Origin: Planctomycetota bacterium
GTDB lineage: Bacteria; Planctomycetota; Planctomycetia; Pirellulales; Thermoguttaceae
Direction of reading: 5' to 3'
NCBI GenBank assembly: GCA_015661985.1
Contig: DQVB01000310.1
Coordinates: forward strand, 1-9,125
DNA length: 9,125 nt
Shown here piece by piece: positions 5,643-9,125 of the stretch. Every line of letters begins with the position of its first letter. The stretch's first letter is position 1. Below the pieces are notes generated by a model. It had not been told where the DNA came from. It worked only from the letters and a program-made list of their open reading frames with translations, and did not search any database. The position numbers and the translations under genes are program-made.

Positions 5643-6014
5643 ATGAGCGAGCAGCCGAAACGTTACCGCATCGTGCACTTCGACCAGATCGCTGGCGTCC
5701 CCTGCCCGTGCGGCACGGCTCGCCGCGCATTGGCCGACGTGCCGGAATTCCCGGGCACCATCCACCGCACGGAAATCGCCACGGACGCCAAACCCCATTA
5801 CCACCAGCGGCTGACCGAGACGTACTACATCCTCCAGTGCCAAGAGGATGCGCAGATGGAACTGGACGGCGACCGCGTTCCGGTGAGCCCCGGCACTTGC
5901 ATCTTCATACCGCCCGGCGTGGTCCATCGAGCGGTGGGCAAGATGACGGTGCTGATCGTCGTGTTCCCCAAGTTCGATCCGGCTGACGAGGTGGTGGTGG
6001 AGCCCGGAGCGTAG
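5643..6014 (+). CDS. small single-domain cupin protein
   Basis: A 123-residue protein with one cupin barrel. Cupin motif 1 is HYHQRLTETYYIL (His52, His54, Glu59) and motif 2 is GTCIFIPPGVVHRAVG (G-x5-PPG-xx-H, His95). The usual 3-His/1-Glu metal site is thus complete. The N-terminal segment contains GVPCPCGTARRAL (Cys21, Cys23), outside the barrel motifs. No signal peptide is visible, so it should be cytoplasmic. Function cannot be fixed: small cupins include isomerases, dioxygenases and sugar-binding regulators. ATG 5643 is preferred to the in-frame ATG 5631 because the latter overlaps the likely -10 box; neither has a clear ribosome-binding site. The next gene follows 42 bp downstream and may be co-transcribed. 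Fold certain, substrate unknown. Confidence 0.92.
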   Translation: MSEQPKRYRIVHFDQIAGVPCPCGTARRALADVPEFPGTIHRTEIATDAKPHYHQRLTETYYILQCQEDAQMELDGDRVPVSPGTCIFIPPGVVHRAVGKMTVLIVVFPKFDPADEVVVEPGA

Positions 6015-6056
6015 CGCCGGGGACGCACCACTCGGACTGGACTCTGACGAGATTCT

Positions 6057-7697
6057 ATGACGACCATGCGACCCCTGATCATGTTGTTCATCTTGGCCGC
6101 GCCCGCATGGCCCGTTCGATCGCTCGGGAGCGACCAGTGGCCCCAATGGGGTGGATCGCCCGCCAGGAACAACGCTTCACCGGCGCGACGGATCCCGGCT
6201 GAGTGGGACGTGGGCCAATTCGACTTCCGCACGGGCCGCTGGCTGGGCCGGGAAGCGCGCAACATCAAATGGGTCGCCCGCCTGGGCAGTGAAGCCTACG
6301 GCAGCCCCGTGGTGGCCGGAGGCAAGGTGTTCTGTGCCACCAACAACGGTGCCGGTTACCTGGATCGGTACCCACCCACGGTCGACCTGGGTTGCCTGCT
6401 GGCCTTCCGCCAAAGCGATGGCCAGTTCCTCTGGCAGCATTCGGTGAAGAAATTGACCAACGATCTGGACTGGGCCGGCCAAGGCCTTTGCTCCACGCCG
6501 CTGGTAGAGGGCGATCGGCTGTGGGTAGTGACCAACCGGGCCGAAGTCGTGTGCTTGGACACAGAAGGATTCTGGGACGGCCAAAACGACGGGCCGGTGA
6601 CCGATGAGCCCGCCACGGGGAGGCACGACTCGGACGTGGTTTGGTCCTTCGATATGATGAAACGACTGGGCAGCCGGCAACACAACATGGCCAGCTGTTC
6701 GGTGACCACGGCAGGAGACCTTCTCTTGGTGGGCACCTCCAACGGCGTGGACGGACGGCACGAGACGATCCCCGCGCCGGAGGCACCCAGCTTTGTTGCC
6801 CTGGACAAGCACTCCGGCCGCTTGATCTGGGCTGACAACAGCCCGGGACGGAACATCCTCCACGGGCAATGGGGATCACCTGCCTTCGGCGTCCTGGCAG
6901 GCCGTCCCCAAGCCATCTTCCCCGGGGGCGACGGGTGGCTCTATAGCTTGCTGGCTGTACCCGGCCCCGGGGGCCGGCCGAAAACGCTGTGGCGATTCGA
7001 TTGCAACCCGAAAACGACCGTTTGGGAGGAGGCAGGCAGAGGGGATCGAAACAATCTGGTGGCCACGCCGGTGATCTACCGGGGTCGGGTGTACATCGCT
7101 ACCGGGCAGGAGCCGGAGTCCGGCGAAGGTCAAGGGGACCTGTGGTGTATCGACCCCAGCCGCCGCGGGGATGTCAGTAGCGAATTGGTCTTGGACGCCG
7201 CCGGTCGCCCCGTGCCCCCGCGACGCCTGAAGGCGGTCCATCCCGAGGCGGGCGAACGGGTCGTACCCAACCCGAACTCTGCGGCCGTGTGGCACTACCG
7301 CGGCCAGGACCTGGACGGGGACGGCCGATGGGCGTTCGAAGAAACGATGCACCGAGCCATCGGCATGGTGGCCATCCAGGACGATTTGCTGGTGATCGGC
7401 GACCTGCCCGGCCTGGTCCATTGTCTGGATGCCCGCACCGGCCGCCTCCATTGGACGTACGACATGCTGGCCGGCATCTGGGGATCGCCTCTGATCGCCG
7501 ACGGGAAGATCTTTATCGGGGACGAAGACGGGGATGTGGCCGTGTTCGAACTGTCCGCACAACGGAAGCTGCTGGCGGAAAACAACATGGGCCAGGCCGT
7601 CTACACGACGCCCGTGGCCGTGGGCGACGTGCTCTACGTCGCCACGCGAAACCACTTGGTGGCTATCCAACGACAACGGCGCCCGGAAGAGCCGTGA
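6057..7697 (+). CDS. secreted PQQ-like beta-propeller repeat protein
   Basis: A 546-residue protein with an N-terminal signal peptide (about residues 1-24, MRPLIMLFILAAPAWPVRSLG, likely cut before SDQWPQWGG). The rest is a beta-propeller of the PQQ/BamB-like type. Blades show the YGSPVVAGGKVFCATNNG pattern (81-98), then CSTPLVEGDRLWVVTN (145-160), SFVALDKHSGRLIW (245-258), VATPVIYRGRVYIATG (335-350), HCLDARTGRLHWTYDM (455-470), WGSPLIADGKIFIGDEDGDV (475-494) and YTTPVAVGDVLYVAT (516-530). DQWPQWGGSPARNN is the usual opening of this group in planctomycetes, where many such paralogues occur. The acidic loop DLDGDG (418-423) resembles a calcium-binding loop. The residues of a quinoprotein alcohol dehydrogenase active site are not evident, so it is probably a binding or scaffold protein in the periplasm rather than an enzyme (inference). 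ATG 6057 has a weak ribosome-binding site; ATG 6066 is an alternative. Confidence 0.93.
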   Translation: MTTMRPLIMLFILAAPAWPVRSLGSDQWPQWGGSPARNNASPARRIPAEWDVGQFDFRTGRWLGREARNIKWVARLGSEAYGSPVVAGGKVFCATNNGAGYLDRYPPTVDLGCLLAFRQSDGQFLWQHSVKKLTNDLDWAGQGLCSTPLVEGDRLWVVTNRAEVVCLDTEGFWDGQNDGPVTDEPATGRHDSDVVWSFDMMKRLGSRQHNMASCSVTTAGDLLLVGTSNGVDGRHETIPAPEAPSFVALDKHSGRLIWADNSPGRNILHGQWGSPAFGVLAGRPQAIFPGGDGWLYSLLAVPGPGGRPKTLWRFDCNPKTTVWEEAGRGDRNNLVATPVIYRGRVYIATGQEPESGEGQGDLWCIDPSRRGDVSSELVLDAAGRPVPPRRLKAVHPEAGERVVPNPNSAAVWHYRGQDLDGDGRWAFEETMHRAIGMVAIQDDLLVIGDLPGLVHCLDARTGRLHWTYDMLAGIWGSPLIADGKIFIGDEDGDVAVFELSAQRKLLAENNMGQAVYTTPVAVGDVLYVATRNHLVAIQRQRRPEEP

Positions 7698-7929
7698 CGG
7701 GATCCGTACGCTCTTCAGGTACCTATGCTTACCTGTGTTCCAGCAGCAGCGCGGCCTCCGGGACGGCGAGGGCCCGTAGGCTCGCCCCTACGCCGGCGAA
7801 AGCTCGGCTGCGGCAGCCGGCATGTCGTGGTATGCTGTCCCCGGGCCGACCGGATCAGTGGGCCGGCCGGGGCCGAGCGTTCGACTGTTTTGGCCGGGGA
7901 CCAATAACCTCAGCGCGGAGGCTTGAACC
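7698..7929. promoter_or_regulatory. spacer upstream of hypE with hairpins and promoter
   Basis: Two stems compete here: GGCGAG (7765-7770) with CTCGCC (7781-7786), and CGTAGG (7775-7780) with CCTACG (7787-7792). A third hairpin is CGGCTG/CAGCCG (7805-7819, loop 3). An extended -10, TGG then TATGCT (7831-7836), lies downstream without a good -35; a start near 7843 would leave an 87-base leader. GGCCGGGG occurs at 7865-7872 and 7892-7899. The hypE ribosome-binding site GGAGG (7917-7921) is eight bases from its ATG. Confidence 0.4.
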
Positions 7930-9000
7930 ATGGGCTCAGGGGGGCCGGAGGATTGGGCGATTCATTGCCCCCTGCCGATAGCGGACCGAACCACCGTGCA
8001 GCTGGCCCACGGAGGCGGTGGCCGGCTGATGCGGCAGCTGATCGAAGGCCTCTTCGTGCGTGCGTTTGGTGGCCATGGCGAGGGGCTGGAGGCGGGGCTG
8101 CACGACGCGGCGGTCCTCGAAGCGGGCAGCGTGCGGTTGGCTTTCACCACCGACAGCTTTGTGGTCAGCCCTTTGTTCTTCCCCGGTGGCGACATCGGGC
8201 GGCTGGCCGTCTTCGGCACCGTCAACGATTTGGCCATGGCCGGCGCCCGTCCGGTGTGGCTCAGCGCCGCGTTCATCCTGGAAGAAGGCCTGCCGATGGA
8301 GACCCTCCAGCGGGTAGTGGCGTCGATGCGCCAGGCAGTCGAGGAGGCGCGTGTACAGATCGTCACGGGCGACACCAAGGTTGTGGACCGGGGTAAGGGG
8401 GACGGACTGTACATCAACACCGCCGGCGTGGGGCTGGTGCCGGCGGACCTGCGGATCGGGCCTCGGCAGGTACGCCCGGGCGACGCCATCCTGGTCAGTG
8501 GCGATTTGGGCCGGCACGGGATCGCGGTGATGTCCGTCAGGGAAGGCATCCGGCTGGAAGGGGCTTTGGCCACCGATTGCGCGCCTTTGGCGGGACTGGT
8601 CGCCGCGCTGGTCGAAGCGGGCTGCGAGTTACACTGTCTGCGCGATCTGACCCGCGGCGGACTGGCTGCGGCGCTGAACGAGATCGCGGCCGAAGCCGAC
8701 GTGGGAATCCAGTTGGACGAGGCATCCATCCCCGTAGCCGAGCCCGTGGCCGGGGCGTGCGAACTGCTGGGCCTGGACCCCCTTTACGTGGCCAATGAGG
8801 GCCGGCTGGTGGCCTTTGTGCCTGCCGAGGCGGCCGACGCGGCGCTCCAGGTTCTGCGCCGCCACCCGGCCGCTCCCCACCCGGCCGTGATCGGGGCGGT
8901 CAGCGACGAGCATCCGGGCATCGTGGAACTGTACAACAAACTGGGAGGATCGCGCACTGTGGATTTGCCGGCCGGCGAACCGTTGCCGCGGATTTGTTAA
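7930..9000 (+). CDS. hypE: HypE, carbamoyl dehydratase for [NiFe]-hydrogenase maturation
   Basis: A 356-residue cytoplasmic protein of the AIRS/PurM family, at the usual length of HypE. HypE accepts a carbamoyl group from HypF onto its C-terminal cysteine and dehydrates it with ATP to a thiocyanate, the source of the cyanide ligands on the hydrogenase iron. The diagnostic C-terminus PLPRIC (351-356) is intact. The N-terminal ATP-binding half shows AHGGGGRLMRQLI (26-38), DAAVLEAG (59-66), FTTDSFVVSPLFFPGGDIGRLA (72-93), the FGTVNDLAMAGARP block (95-108) and VTGDTKVVDRG (145-155). The C-terminal half shows VSGDLGRHGIAVMSVREG (189-206), CLRDLTRGGLAAALNEIA (236-253) and ANEGRLVAFVP (288-298). GGAGG eight bases before the ATG supports the start. 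No hypA, B, C, D or F, nor hydrogenase subunit, adjoins it: the upstream neighbour is unrelated and at least 125 bp downstream are non-coding. Confidence 0.97.
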   Translation: MGSGGPEDWAIHCPLPIADRTTVQLAHGGGGRLMRQLIEGLFVRAFGGHGEGLEAGLHDAAVLEAGSVRLAFTTDSFVVSPLFFPGGDIGRLAVFGTVNDLAMAGARPVWLSAAFILEEGLPMETLQRVVASMRQAVEEARVQIVTGDTKVVDRGKGDGLYINTAGVGLVPADLRIGPRQVRPGDAILVSGDLGRHGIAVMSVREGIRLEGALATDCAPLAGLVAALVEAGCELHCLRDLTRGGLAAALNEIAAEADVGIQLDEASIPVAEPVAGACELLGLDPLYVANEGRLVAFVPAEAADAALQVLRRHPAAPHPAVIGAVSDEHPGIVELYNKLGGSRTVDLPAGEPLPRIC

Positions 9001-9125
9001 ACTCGAGTCTTGCCGTTCTTGGTGGTTGCGGACAGGCTATTCGGCGCAAGTAATTGCGTAACAAGACCTTGCGGAACTACGCTGTGCAAACGAACATGTT
9101 TGTCACAAGTTCTTGTCGCGCAATA
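9001..9125. other. AT-richer spacer with small palindromes
   Basis: No gene is seen. ACTCGAGT (9001-9008) follows the hypE stop. Further palindromes are CGCAA/TTGCG (9045-9058), CAAG/CTTG (9062-9071), AACATGTT (9093-9100) and ACAAG/CTTGT (9105-9116). TTGTCA at 9100-9105 could be the -35 of a gene beyond the right edge, with its -10 beginning at the cut end. No T-run marks a terminator for hypE. Confidence 0.35.

Noticed and set aside
5468..5986. GTG-started plus-strand frame with a CPAC segment
   Set aside because: Most of it lies antiphase over the cupin gene, whose cupin motifs are unambiguous. The part before 5630 alone is not convincing.
7930..9000. Other AIRS-family assignments (SelD, ThiL, PurM)
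   Set aside because: The C-terminal PRIC motif and the HGGGG-RLM N-terminus are specific to HypE; the SelD active-site Cys/Sec glycine-rich N-terminus is absent.

Overview
The window looks like a chromosomal segment of a planctomycete (Planctomycetota, possibly a Pirellulales/Thermoguttaceae-type lineage). This rests on gene content: an ECF sigma factor with a DPDVRLML-type N-terminus followed by a membrane-bound anti-sigma protein, a secreted PQQ-type beta-propeller protein, a secreted Cys-Cys-Glu-Pro repeat protein, high GC, and intergenic spacers carrying small palindromic repeats. The taxonomic placement is inference; no rRNA or tRNA is present.

Layout. Positions 1-394 hold only a weakly supported partial ORF at the left edge. 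yqgE (395-946, minus) is certain. A 240-300 bp divergent spacer separates it from a compact plus-strand operon: ECF sigma factor (to 1945), anti-sigma factor (1950-2456), and a membrane-anchored protein with DUF3106-like repeats (2446-3555). The spacings are 4 bp and an 11-bp overlap, so the three are probably co-translated as one signalling module. The 824-bp stretch 3556-4379 contains no convincing gene. It holds a run of hairpins, an imperfect palindromic CGAAA-rich repeat, and an 11-bp-stem terminator for the convergent gene on its right. That gene (4380-5039, minus) encodes an exported protein with 40 cysteines in 219 residues, built from an internal 64-residue duplication. A 603-bp divergent spacer with three stable hairpins follows. 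Then come a small cupin (5643-6014) and a secreted PQQ-like beta-propeller protein (6057-7697), 42 bp apart and perhaps one transcript. After a 232-bp spacer with hairpins and a candidate extended -10 promoter lies hypE (7930-9000), the carbamoyl dehydratase of [NiFe]-hydrogenase maturation, with its C-terminal PRIC cysteine. No other hyp or hydrogenase gene is visible. The last 125 bp are AT-richer and carry a cluster of small palindromes.

The genes do not form one pathway. The tight functional unit is the sigma/anti-sigma/DUF3106-like operon. The most unusual items are that operon (its anti-sigma lacks a zinc motif), an ambiguity about the reading frame at the sigma factor's 5' end, the Cys-rich repeat protein, and the apparently solitary hypE. 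I found no CRISPR array, transposase, phage gene or complete new defence-type system.
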